A stretch of 12,440 nucleotides of DNA from Streptococcus sp. (lineage in GTDB: Bacteria > Bacillota > Bacilli > Lactobacillales > Streptococcaceae), in the NCBI RefSeq assembly GCF_030825805.1, contig NZ_JAPJPF010000052.1, positions 1 through 12,440 on the forward strand, read 5' to 3'. The first letter of the stretch is position 1. Each line of letters starts with the position of its first letter. The notes beneath the pieces are model-generated. The model was not told the origin of the DNA and ran no database searches. It saw nothing but the letters and a program-made list of their open reading frames with translations. Shown here in pieces: positions 6,060 to 12,440 of this stretch. The position numbers were made by a program, and so were the translations under genes.

Positions 6060-8720
6060 ATGCAAACAACAAAAGAAAGACTCATAGCTGCATTGCAAGA
6101 TGTAGAAACAAGAACCTTAGCAACCTATCAATCTAGCTGGTCTGGTTTGACGGAAGACCAAGTAGAGGAAAACCGGGATAGCTATGGAGAAAATGTCCTC
6201 ACAAAGGGGCAAGATGATTCTATCTGGAAACGGATTGTTGAATCCATCATCAATCCCTTCACAGTCATCTTACTGCTCATTGCTCTTGTTTCTCTGGTGA
6301 CCAATGTTTGGTTAGCCAAACCAGGTGAGGAAGATCCAACGACCTCTCTCATCATCGTCGTTCTCGTCCTTCTCTCTGGAGGGATTCGCTTTATCCAAGA
6401 ATTGCGAAGTGACAAGGCTGCTAGCAACCTTTCTCGCATGATTGTCAATACAGCAACAGTGATTAGAGAAGGCAAGGAAGAAGAAATTCCCATTGATGAG
6501 ATTGTGGTGGGAGACTTGATCAAACTGAGTGCAGGCGACATGATCCCAGCAGATGTGGTCTTGTTGGATTCACGAGACTTCTTCGTCCAACAATCCGGTT
6601 TGACTGGAGAGAGCGATGCTGTCGAAAAAGTCTGCTTGAAAAAAGCAAGTGGCCAAAATCTGGACAGTCTTTTGGAGAGTGAAAGTCTAGCTTTCATGGG
6701 GACCAATGTCATCTCGGGTCGAGCAACAGCCTTGGTCTTGGTCGTTGGGGATGAAACCATGATGGGAGCGATTGAGCAAACCATCAATACGTATGATGAA
6801 CCAACCTCTTTTGAACGAGAAATGAACACCATCTCTTGGTTGTTGATCCGACTCATGATGGTCATGGTACCCATCGTCTTCTTTATCAATGGTTTGACAG
6901 ATGGGGACTGGCTGGAAGCAGGGGTCTTTGCCCTCAGTGTAGGGGTGGGCTTGACTCCGGAAATGCTCCCAATGATTATCACAGCCAGCTTGGCCAAGGG
7001 TTCCATTATCATGGCCAAAGAAAAGGTGGTCATCAAAAAGCTCAACGCTATTCAAGATCTAGGCGCTATTGATATCCTCTGTACGGACAAGACAGGAACC
7101 TTGACCCAAGATGAGATTGTACTCGAATACCCCCTCGACATTCATGGGGACTTGGATTTGTCTGTCCTTCGTCGGGCCTATCTCAATTCTTACTTCCAAA
7201 CCGGCCTAAAAAATTTGATGGACCGGGCCATTATCAGTCGGACAGAAAGAGAAGCTAAGAAACATGAGATTGTCAGAGGCTTGGACCAAAGCTTCCAAAA
7301 AATTGATGAATTGCCTTTTGACTTTGAACGCCGGCGGATGAGTGTCATTGTCAAAGATGAGGAGGGAGTCGTGAGCATGGTCACCAAGGGAGCCTTGGAA
7401 GAAATGCTAGCAGTCTCTAACTATGTGGAATACAAGGATGAGATTATTCCCCTGACAGACCAAGTGCGGGAAGACGTCTTGGCAGAAGTAGCTCAACTGA
7501 ATGAACAAGGTTTGCGCGTGCTAGGGGTTAGTTACAAATCAAATCTTGAGGAAGGCTATGCCTTTGAAGTGGCAGATGAAGCAGACATGATCTTGACGGG
7601 TTACCTAGCCTTCTTGGATCCACCAAAACCATCCGCAGCACCAGCCATCAATACCCTTGCGGAATACGGAGTTGCTACTAAAATCCTTACGGGTGATAAT
7701 GAGAAAGTGACCCAAGCGGTTTGTGAAAAGGTGGGACTGGATGTTGACCGCATTTTGCTGGGTAGCGATATCGACAGTCTCTCTGATTCAGACTTGGCCC
7801 AAGCAGTAGAAACCACCACCGTTTTTGCAAAATTATCTCCAGATCAAAAAGCACGCATTATCTTGCAACTCAAAGCAAATGGCCACAAGGTCGGCTATAT
7901 GGGAGATGGGATCAACGATGCTCCTTCTATGAAAGTGGCAGATGTGGGGATTTCGGTTGATACAGCTGTCGATATTGCCAAAGAAACAGCAGATGTTATC
8001 CTTCTGGATAAAGACTTGATGGTCCTCGAAAAAGGCTTGGTAGAAGGCCGCAAAGTTTATGCCAACATGACCAAGTACATCAAGATGACTGTTTCTTCTA
8101 ATTTCGGAAATATCTTCTCTCTTCTCTTTGCTAGTATTTTCCTTCCTTTTCTTCCAATGGCCCCCATCCATCTCATCGTTTTAAACTTGGTTTATGACCT
8201 TTCCTGTATCGCCTTGCCTTTTGACCGAGTGGATAAGGACTTCTTGAAGAAACCTCGGATTTGGGAAGCAAAATCCATTACCCGCTTTATGGCCTGGTTT
8301 GGTCCTATTTCCTCTGTCTTTGACATCTTGACCTTTATCGCTCTCTACTTTATCATCGTACCTATGATTACAGGCTATGGCTATGTCCATGGAGCAGACA
8401 GTGCGGGACTCTTCATCATGCTCTTTCAAACCGGCTGGTTTATCGAGTCCATGTGGTCCCAAACTATGGTCATCTATATGCTCCGCTCTCCAAAATTGCC
8501 TTTTGTTCAAAGTTGGCCAGCCCTTGCAGTCATGGCAACGACTTTATTGGGGGCCCTCTTTGTGACCTTCCTACCATATGGCCCACTGGCTTCCTTGTTG
8601 AAAGTAGCGCCACTAAATAGTCTTTACTTCCTATTACTGGCGGGAATCCTCTTCCTTTATATGGCAAGTGTCACCCTGGTCAAACACTATTATATTGGCA
8701 AGTACAAGGAGTGGCTATAA
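6060..8720 (+). CDS. mgtA: Magnesium-transporting P-type ATPase (P3B, MgtA)
   Basis: Inner-membrane ATPase of 886 residues, close to the length of E. coli MgtA, that imports magnesium at the cost of ATP. Order seen: cation-ATPase N-domain (1-70) and helices M1-M2; actuator domain with TGES at 182-185; helix M4 with PEMLP at 300-304; phosphorylation site DKTGTLT with Asp343; nucleotide-binding domain; TGDN at 544-547; hinge motif GDGIND at 615-620; then the C-terminal helices with the MgtA-type segments FGNIFS and NLVYDLSC. The latter, with PEMLP, separate it from P2A calcium pumps. AAAGGAG ends six bases before the ATG. It is alone in its unit, controlled by the M-box leader and probably by the leader ORF. 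All catalytic residues are present. Confidence 0.95.
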   Translation: MQTTKERLIAALQDVETRTLATYQSSWSGLTEDQVEENRDSYGENVLTKGQDDSIWKRIVESIINPFTVILLLIALVSLVTNVWLAKPGEEDPTTSLIIVVLVLLSGGIRFIQELRSDKAASNLSRMIVNTATVIREGKEEEIPIDEIVVGDLIKLSAGDMIPADVVLLDSRDFFVQQSGLTGESDAVEKVCLKKASGQNLDSLLESESLAFMGTNVISGRATALVLVVGDETMMGAIEQTINTYDEPTSFEREMNTISWLLIRLMMVMVPIVFFINGLTDGDWLEAGVFALSVGVGLTPEMLPMIITASLAKGSIIMAKEKVVIKKLNAIQDLGAIDILCTDKTGTLTQDEIVLEYPLDIHGDLDLSVLRRAYLNSYFQTGLKNLMDRAIISRTEREAKKHEIVRGLDQSFQKIDELPFDFERRRMSVIVKDEEGVVSMVTKGALEEMLAVSNYVEYKDEIIPLTDQVREDVLAEVAQLNEQGLRVLGVSYKSNLEEGYAFEVADEADMILTGYLAFLDPPKPSAAPAINTLAEYGVATKILTGDNEKVTQAVCEKVGLDVDRILLGSDIDSLSDSDLAQAVETTTVFAKLSPDQKARIILQLKANGHKVGYMGDGINDAPSMKVADVGISVDTAVDIAKETADVILLDKDLMVLEKGLVEGRKVYANMTKYIKMTVSSNFGNIFSLLFASIFLPFLPMAPIHLIVLNLVYDLSCIALPFDRVDKDFLKKPRIWEAKSITRFMAWFGPISSVFDILTFIALYFIIVPMITGYGYVHGADSAGLFIMLFQTGWFIESMWSQTMVIYMLRSPKLPFVQSWPALAVMATTLLGALFVTFLPYGPLASLLKVAPLNSLYFLLLAGILFLYMASVTLVKHYYIGKYKEWL

Positions 8721-8740
8721 GATAGTCATTAAAATAAGAA

Positions 8741-8780
8741 AAGAAAAGGTTTGCATATTTGTAGGCCTTTTTCTTCCTTT
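8741..8780 (+). terminator. Possible weak terminator between mgtA and upp
   Basis: AAGAAAAGG (8741-8749) can pair with CCTTTTTCTT (8766-8775), with one bulged T, around a long loop; TTCCTTTTT follows. The long loop and A/T-rich stem make this uncertain, but nothing better lies between the two genes. Confidence 0.35.
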
Positions 8781-8781
8781 T

Positions 8782-8790
8782 TGATATAAT
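8782..8790 (+). promoter_or_regulatory. Extended -10 promoter of upp
   Basis: TG-A-TATAAT (8782-8790) is a perfect extended -10, 30 bases before the upp ATG. No -35 is seen at 16-18 bases. Confidence 0.65.
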
Positions 8791-8820
8791 AAGATGAATA
8801 TAGAGAAAGAAGGAACCACA

Positions 8821-9450
8821 ATGGGAAAACTTGAAGTTATTAAACATCCACTGATTCAGCATAAATTGTCTATTTTGCGTCGGACTGATACCTCTACAAA
8901 GGCTTTTCGTGAATTAGTAGATGAAATTGCTATGTTGATGGGATACGAGGTTTTGCGCGAACTTCCTCTTGAAGATGTAGAAATCGAAACACCAATTACA
9001 AAAACAGTTCAAAAACAGATTGCTGGTAAAAAACTAGCGATTGTTCCAATCCTTCGTGCAGGGATCGGGATGGTAGACGGACTCTTGAGTTTGGTACCCG
9101 CTGCTAAAGTTGGTCACATCGGAATGTACCGGGATGAAGAAACCTTGAAACCAGTTGAATACTTGGTGAAATTGCCAGAAGATATCGACCAACGTCAAAT
9201 CTTTGTGGTAGACCCAATGTTGGCGACTGGGGGATCTGCAATCCTAGCGGTCGATTCATTAAAGAAACGTGGTGCAAGCCATATTAAGTTTGTCTGCTTG
9301 GTTGCAGCACCAGAAGGAGTGGAAGCACTTCAAACAGCTCATCCGGATGTCGAAATCTTTGCTGCAGCCTTGGATGAACGCCTCAACGAAAACGGCTATA
9401 TCGTTCCAGGTTTGGGTGATGCTGGGGACCGTTTGTTTGGTACCAAATAA
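8821..9450 (+). CDS. upp: Uracil phosphoribosyltransferase
   Basis: Cytoplasmic pyrimidine-salvage enzyme that makes UMP from uracil and PRPP. The 209-residue product shows RAGIGM at 79-84, the PRPP-binding loop [10 protein letters not shown] at 130-139, and the uracil-binding C terminus [13 protein letters not shown] at 192-204. The length is that of the family. The ATG at 8821 follows AAGGAA with normal spacing; an in-frame ATG at 8794 lies at the -10 region and is rejected. No terminator is seen before the clpP promoter, so read-through into clpP is possible. The upp-clpP order is common in streptococci, as I recall. Confidence 0.96.
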   Translation: MGKLEVIKHPLIQHKLSILRRTDTSTKAFRELVDEIAMLMGYEVLRELPLEDVEIETPITKTVQKQIAGKKLAIVPILRAGIGMVDGLLSLVPAAKVGHIGMYRDEETLKPVEYLVKLPEDIDQRQIFVVDPMLATGGSAILAVDSLKKRGASHIKFVCLVAAPEGVEALQTAHPDVEIFAAALDERLNENGYIVPGLGDAGDRLFGTK

Positions 9451-9484
9451 GCACATTTCCAATCCATCTTTAGGAAAGTGAAAA

Positions 9485-9501
9485 TTTGACCTTTGTTGAC
9501 C
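9485..9501 (-). promoter_or_regulatory. CtsR operator
   Basis: On the minus strand GGTCAAC-AAA-GGTCAAA matches the CtsR heptad repeat (RGTCAAA-NAN-RGTCAAA) with one change. It covers the -35 of the clpP promoter, so CtsR would repress clpP until heat or misfolded protein relieves it. Confidence 0.9.
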
Positions 9502-9514
9502 AATGGGATATAAT
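9486..9514 (+). promoter_or_regulatory. clpP promoter
   Basis: TTGACC (9486-9491) and TATAAT (9509-9514) are 17 bases apart. The -35 lies inside the CtsR operator. The transcript would carry a leader of about 90 bases. Confidence 0.85.
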
Positions 9515-9535
9515 AGCTTTTATAAAGAATGGAAG

Positions 9536-9587
9536 GAGAGCTAGCCTCTCGAATCAACCGGATGAAACTCGTGAGATGGTGCCGGTT
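9536..9587 (+). other. Two hairpins in the clpP 5' leader
   Basis: GAGAG (9536-9540) pairs with CTCTC (9546-9550) around CTAGC, and AACCGG (9556-9561) pairs with CCGGTT (9582-9587). They lie between the promoter and the Shine-Dalgarno AAAAGGAG (9597-9604) and leave it free. Any effect on mRNA stability or translation is unknown. Confidence 0.5.
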
Positions 9588-9612
9588 ATAATGGATAAAA
9601 GGAGATGAATGA

Positions 9613-10203
9613 ATGATTCCAGTAGTAATTGAACAAACTAGTCGTGGCGAACGCTCATACGACATTTACTCACGCCTCTTAAAAGACCGTATTATCATGG
9701 TGACAGGACCGGTAGAAGACCAAATGGCCAATTCGATTATTGCCCAATTGCTCTTCTTGGATGCCCAAGATAATACCAAAGATATCTATATGTATATCAA
9801 TACGCCAGGAGGCTCTGTCTCTGCAGGTTTGGCAATCGTCGATACCATGAACTTTATCAAATCAGACGTCCAAACCATCGTCATGGGGATGGCAGCTTCA
9901 ATGGGGACTGTGATTGCATCAAGTGGTGCCAAAGGCAAACGCTTCATGTTGCCAAATGCTGAGTACATGATCCACCAACCAATGGGTGGTACTGGTGGCG
10001 GTACTCAACAAACGGATATGGCCATTGCAGCAGAACACCTCTTGAAAACACGTCACAGATTGGAAAAAATCTTGGCAGAAAATTCAGGTCAAACCATCAA
10101 GAAAATCCACGCTGATGCAGAACGGGATAATTGGATGACTGCAGAAGAAACCTTAGCTTATGGTTTCATCGATGAAATCATGGCTAACAACAATCTCGGA
10201 TAA
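9613..10203 (+). CDS. clpP: ATP-dependent Clp protease proteolytic subunit
   Basis: Serine peptidase of 196 residues that assembles into a double heptameric barrel and degrades proteins fed by Clp ATPases. The triad is visible: Ser96 in MGMAASMG, His121 in MIHQPMGG, and Asp172 in AERDNWM. The TPGGSVSAG segment near 64-72 forms the substrate-binding strand and oxyanion region. The length is typical, with no long propeptide. The start is fixed by AAAAGGAG eight bases upstream. Transcribed from a CtsR-controlled promoter and closed by a strong terminator, so probably monocistronic apart from read-through from upp. In streptococci ClpP affects heat tolerance, competence and virulence. Confidence 0.97.
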   Translation: MIPVVIEQTSRGERSYDIYSRLLKDRIIMVTGPVEDQMANSIIAQLLFLDAQDNTKDIYMYINTPGGSVSAGLAIVDTMNFIKSDVQTIVMGMAASMGTVIASSGAKGKRFMLPNAEYMIHQPMGGTGGGTQQTDMAIAAEHLLKTRHRLEKILAENSGQTIKKIHADAERDNWMTAEETLAYGFIDEIMANNNLG

Positions 10204-10222
10204 GAAATCTTAACCATCCAGC

Positions 10223-10249
10223 CCTCTCCTTTGACAGGAGAGGTTTTTT
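10223..10249 (+). terminator. Intrinsic terminator after clpP
   Basis: A perfect 8-bp stem, CCTCTCCT (10223-10230) with AGGAGAGG (10236-10243), encloses TTGAC and is followed by six T residues. Confidence 0.93.
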
Positions 10250-10297
10250 AGGACATTCTTTACTTTCTAGAAAAAGATAGTATTTTTACCTGAAATT

Positions 10298-10306
10298 TGC
10301 TATACT
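10298..10306 (+). promoter_or_regulatory. Extended -10 promoter of ylbG
   Basis: TG-C-TATACT (10298-10306) is an extended -10, 28 bases before the ylbG ATG. No good -35 is present at the usual distance. Confidence 0.55.
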
Positions 10307-10333
10307 TGTAACAGAAGCAGAAAGGGATTGTGT

Positions 10334-10618
10334 ATGTTTGAGAAGCAAGCTAGAACAGGCTTAATTGTAAAATTGTATTATAATCGAGATGCAAAGAAAT
10401 TACAGGAAATTGGGGATGTGATCTATCATTCCAAAAAAATGCGCTATGTCCAGGTCTATGTCGATAGTCCTCAAGTTCTTGAAATTATGCAACAATTAAA
10501 AAAAGAACGCTTTGTAAAGAAGGTTCAAATTTGCCATATTCAAGAATTGGATCGTGATTTTGTAGGAAGTTTGCATCGTCAACAGGATGAAACACAAGTA
10601 GAAAACGCAATCATTTAA
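10334..10618 (+). CDS. ylbG: YlbG family protein (DUF2129)
   Basis: Small cytoplasmic protein of 94 residues with no signal or membrane segment. The N terminus (FEKQARTGLIVKLYY), the KKMRYVQVYVD strand and the KKERFVKKV segment match the DUF2129/YlbG family of Firmicutes, whose biochemical function I do not know. The charged C-terminal tail after residue 80 looks flexible. The ATG at 10334 has AAAGGG seven bases upstream; a TTG six bases earlier is less likely. It lies between the clpP and livJ units with its own promoter and terminator, the terminator stem running through its stop codon. This position beside clpP is also found in other streptococci, as I recall. Confidence 0.82.
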   Translation: MFEKQARTGLIVKLYYNRDAKKLQEIGDVIYHSKKMRYVQVYVDSPQVLEIMQQLKKERFVKKVQICHIQELDRDFVGSLHRQQDETQVENAII

Positions 10619-10633
10619 AGGATTGCGTTTTTT
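10602..10633 (+). terminator. Intrinsic terminator overlapping the ylbG stop codon
   Basis: AAAACGCAATC (10602-10612) pairs with GATTGCGTTTT (10621-10631) around an 8-base loop, with T residues to 10633. The TAA stop (10616-10618) is in the loop and the last ylbG codons form the left arm. Confidence 0.9.
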
Positions 10634-10636
10634 ATA

Positions 10637-10665
10637 TTGACAATTGTCAGATAATTCGGTATATT
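10637..10665 (+). promoter_or_regulatory. livJ promoter
   Basis: A consensus TTGACA (10637-10642) and TATATT (10660-10665) are 17 bases apart. The perfect palindrome TGACAATTGTCA (10638-10649) covers the -35. A CodY-like site fills much of the spacer. Confidence 0.85.
10642..10656 (+). promoter_or_regulatory. CodY-like operator in the livJ promoter
   Basis: AATTGTCAGATAATT matches the CodY box AATTTTCWGAAAATT at 13 of 15 positions and lies between -35 and -10. CodY represses branched-chain amino acid uptake when these amino acids are plentiful, so the site suits this gene. Confidence 0.6.
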
Positions 10666-10710
10666 CTTAATATGTATTTATTTTAAGATTATTTAAGGAG
10701 ATTATTACAA

Positions 10711-11868
10711 ATGAAGAAAAAATTTGCTCTTTCATTTTTAACAATTGCAAGTGTCGCTCTTCTTGCGGCCTGTGGTGAAGTTTCAACTTCAGGTTCAAAC
10801 ACAACTGGTAACGAAATCGGCAAAGAACTAAAAATCGGTTTTAACTTTGAAAAAACTGGTGAAGTAGCAGCATATGGTAGTGCTGAACAAAAAGGTGCTC
10901 AATTAGCCGTTGATGAAATCAATGCTAATGGTGGAGCTGATGGTAAGAAGATTGTTGTCACAGACAAAGATAACAAATCTGAAACAGCTGAAGCAGCTAC
11001 AATCACTACAAACCTTGTCACTCAATCAAAAGTGAACGCTCTTGTAGGGCCTGCTACTTCAGGTGCCACTGCCGCAGCTGTTGCGAATGCTGGTAAAGCA
11101 GGTGTTCCATTGGTAACACCATCAGCAACACAAGATAATTTGACAAAAGGTCAAGATTACCTTTTCCGTGCAACCTTCATCGATAGCTTCCAAGGACAAA
11201 TCATTGCTAAATATACAACGGATAACTTGAAAGCGAAGAAAGTTGTTCTTTACTACGATAATTCATCTGACTATGCTAAAGGGATTGCTGAAGCCTTTAA
11301 GAAATCTTATAAAGGTGAAATCGTAGCAACAGAAACTTTCCAATCTAAGGATACAGACTTCCAAGCTGCTCTTACAAAAATCAAAGACAAAGACTTCGAT
11401 GCGATTGTCCTTCCAGGGTACTACACTGAAACTGGTAAAATCGTAAACCAAGCACGTGGTATGGGAATCAAACAACCAATCATTGGTGGTGATGGATTTA
11501 GCGATGCTAAATTCGTTGAACAAGCAACACCTGCTGCAGCTACAGACATCTACTACGTAGCTGGATTCTCTACTGAAGGTGAAATGACTGATAAAGCCAA
11601 AAAATTCGTAGAAGCTTATAAAGCAAAATACAACGAAGAACCTTCAATGTTTGCAGCTTTGGCGTATGATTCAGTTTACATGGTTGCAGAAGCATCTAAA
11701 GGTGCTAAGAACTCTGTCGAATTGAAAGACAACCTTGCGAAGTTGAAAGACTTGGAAGGTGTTACTGGTACAATGTCTATTGACAAAGACCATAATCCGG
11801 TTAAATCTGCACTTATGATTGGCTTAAAAGATGGTAAAGTTGAGTCAGTTGAGTCGGTTAAACCTTAA
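10711..11868 (+). CDS. livJ: Branched-chain amino acid ABC transporter, substrate-binding lipoprotein
   Basis: Surface-anchored binding protein of 385 residues, periplasmic-binding-protein type I fold, that captures leucine, isoleucine or valine for the Liv ABC importer. It has a lipoprotein signal: a KKK start, hydrophobic core, and LLAAC lipobox with Cys21 as the lipidated residue. A low-complexity Ser/Thr/Gly/Asn linker (about 22-36) follows. The mature domain begins with LKIGFNFEKTGEVAAYG, and GPATSGATAAA and GYYTETG belong to the ligand-binding family. Codon use is strongly biased to a few codons (GCT, GGT, GAA, AAA), suggesting high expression. AAGGAG lies ten bases before the ATG. livH follows after a hairpin that may reduce read-through, so the binding protein could outnumber the permease. 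Confidence 0.94.
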   Translation: MKKKFALSFLTIASVALLAACGEVSTSGSNTTGNEIGKELKIGFNFEKTGEVAAYGSAEQKGAQLAVDEINANGGADGKKIVVTDKDNKSETAEAATITTNLVTQSKVNALVGPATSGATAAAVANAGKAGVPLVTPSATQDNLTKGQDYLFRATFIDSFQGQIIAKYTTDNLKAKKVVLYYDNSSDYAKGIAEAFKKSYKGEIVATETFQSKDTDFQAALTKIKDKDFDAIVLPGYYTETGKIVNQARGMGIKQPIIGGDGFSDAKFVEQATPAAATDIYYVAGFSTEGEMTDKAKKFVEAYKAKYNEEPSMFAALAYDSVYMVAEASKGAKNSVELKDNLAKLKDLEGVTGTMSIDKDHNPVKSALMIGLKDGKVESVESVKP

Positions 11869-11890
11869 TTATCATTTGTTGTTTGTACAA

Positions 11891-11920
11891 GAGGCTGGGA
11901 GAATGAAAATTCCTGGCCTC
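11891..11920 (+). terminator. Hairpin between livJ and livH, probable attenuating terminator
   Basis: GAGGCTGGGA (11891-11900) pairs at all ten positions (two G-U wobbles) with TCCTGGCCTC (11911-11920). The T content after it is poor (GCTCTTTATT), so partial termination or mRNA 3'-end protection is more likely than a full stop. Its left arm equals the arm of the hairpin at 28-53 read on the minus strand. Confidence 0.55.
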
Positions 11921-11949
11921 GCTCTTTATTATTAGAAAGGATGGTTCAA

Positions 11950-12440
11950 ATGCTCCAGCAATTAGTGAACGGTCTAATCTTGGGAAGTGTCTATGCACTC
12001 TTGGCCCTTGGTTATACTATGGTGTATGGAATTATCAAATTGATCAACTTTGCCCATGGGGATATCTACATGGTAGGTGCCTTTATGGGGTATTTCTTAT
12101 TGAACTCATTGAAAGTTAACTTCTTTGTAGCCTTGCTTCTAGCTATGGTCGGGACAGCTATTTTAGGGGTTGTGATTGAATATCTGGCTTATCGTCCGCT
12201 TCGTCATTCGACTCGGATTGCAGCCTTGATCACAGCCATCGGGGTTTCCTTCTTGCTTGAATATGGGATGGTCTTCTTTGTAGGGGCCAATACCCGTTCC
12301 TTCCCGCAAGTCATTGAAACTGTTCGTTACAACTTTGGTCCTATTTCGATCTCCAACATTCAGTTGATGATCTTAGGAGTGTCTATTTTCTTGATGGTCG
12401 CTCTTCAATTTATTATCCAAAAGACAAAGATGGGGAAAGC
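11950..12440 (+). CDS. livH: Branched-chain amino acid ABC transporter permease, 5' part
   Basis: The frame stays open to the window end, giving the first 163 residues of an inner-membrane permease. It starts MLQQLVNGLILGSVYALLAL and contains NFAHGDIYMVGAFMG near 37-51, a LivH signature, then further hydrophobic segments and LAYRPLRHSTRIA, also typical. With LivM and the ATPases LivG and LivF, expected downstream, it would form the importer fed by LivJ. AAAGGA (11936-11941) is eight bases before the ATG at 11950; an in-frame ATG at 11941 overlaps that Shine-Dalgarno and is less likely. Truncated only by the window edge. Confidence 0.93.
   Translation, partial: MLQQLVNGLILGSVYALLALGYTMVYGIIKLINFAHGDIYMVGAFMGYFLLNSLKVNFFVALLLAMVGTAILGVVIEYLAYRPLRHSTRIAALITAIGVSFLLEYGMVFFVGANTRSFPQVIETVRYNFGPISISNIQLMILGVSIFLMVALQFIIQKTKMGK

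Noticed and set aside
6182..7045. 287-codon minus-strand open frame inside mgtA
   Set aside because: Fully antisense to well-conserved ATPase domains; the translation is Ser/Thr/Met-rich with no recognisable family, as expected for a shadow frame.
8794..8820. Upstream ATG for upp
   Set aside because: It lies four bases after the -10 and so before the likely transcript start; family members begin at the MGKLEV start.
9562..9591. Nine-codon frame in the clpP leader (ATG to TAA)
   Set aside because: No Shine-Dalgarno precedes it, and it lies inside the AACCGG/CCGGTT hairpin.
10328..10333. TTG start for ylbG
   Set aside because: Only one base after the AAAGGG Shine-Dalgarno; the ATG at 10334 has proper spacing.
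11941..11949. Upstream in-frame ATG for livH
   Set aside because: Its first base is part of the AAAGGA that best serves 11950, and LivH proteins begin at the MLQQL start.

Overview
The window looks like chromosomal core DNA of a Streptococcus of the mitis/sanguinis type. The evidence is L-lysine-type MurE (DDPNYED motif), a YtgP/MurJ-like flippase, CtsR control of clpP, a streptococcal MET-box, extended -10 promoters, and close resemblance of all proteins to pneumococcal/oral streptococcal sequences as I remember them (no search was run). No insertion sequence, prophage, CRISPR array, tRNA or rRNA is visible.

Layout. 1-1512: murE on the minus strand, with a strong hairpin just beyond its stop. 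1599-3227: divergent ytgP/murJ-type lipid II flippase, so the first 3.2 kb serves peptidoglycan precursor synthesis and export. 3265-5640: a MET-box followed by a two-gene operon, metB-like trans-sulfuration enzyme and patB/malY-like C-S lyase. 5641-6059: a 419-base leader in front of mgtA, the most remarkable part of the window. 6060-8720: MgtA, a P3B-type magnesium ATPase. 8821-9450: upp. 9613-10203: clpP behind a CtsR operator. 10334-10618: ylbG (DUF2129). 10711-11868: livJ lipoprotein behind a CodY-like site. 11950 to the window end: livH, truncated by the window.

The mgtA leader carries a consensus promoter, an M-box (ykoK) magnesium riboswitch and an intrinsic terminator. Beyond the terminator lies a 24-codon leader ORF with its own Shine-Dalgarno and an acidic/proline run (DDHPEP), like the magnesium-sensing MgtL peptide of enterobacteria. 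The leader ORF is threaded through three hairpins of which neighbours are mutually exclusive; the last would bury the mgtA Shine-Dalgarno. I infer two stacked controls: M-box transcription termination, then translational attenuation by a nascent peptide. I know of no published description of this combination in streptococci; the pairings are read directly, the mechanism is inference.

The other genes are ordinary housekeeping functions, but several have readable control sites: MET-box (methionine), CtsR box (protein quality control) and a CodY-like box (branched-chain amino acids).
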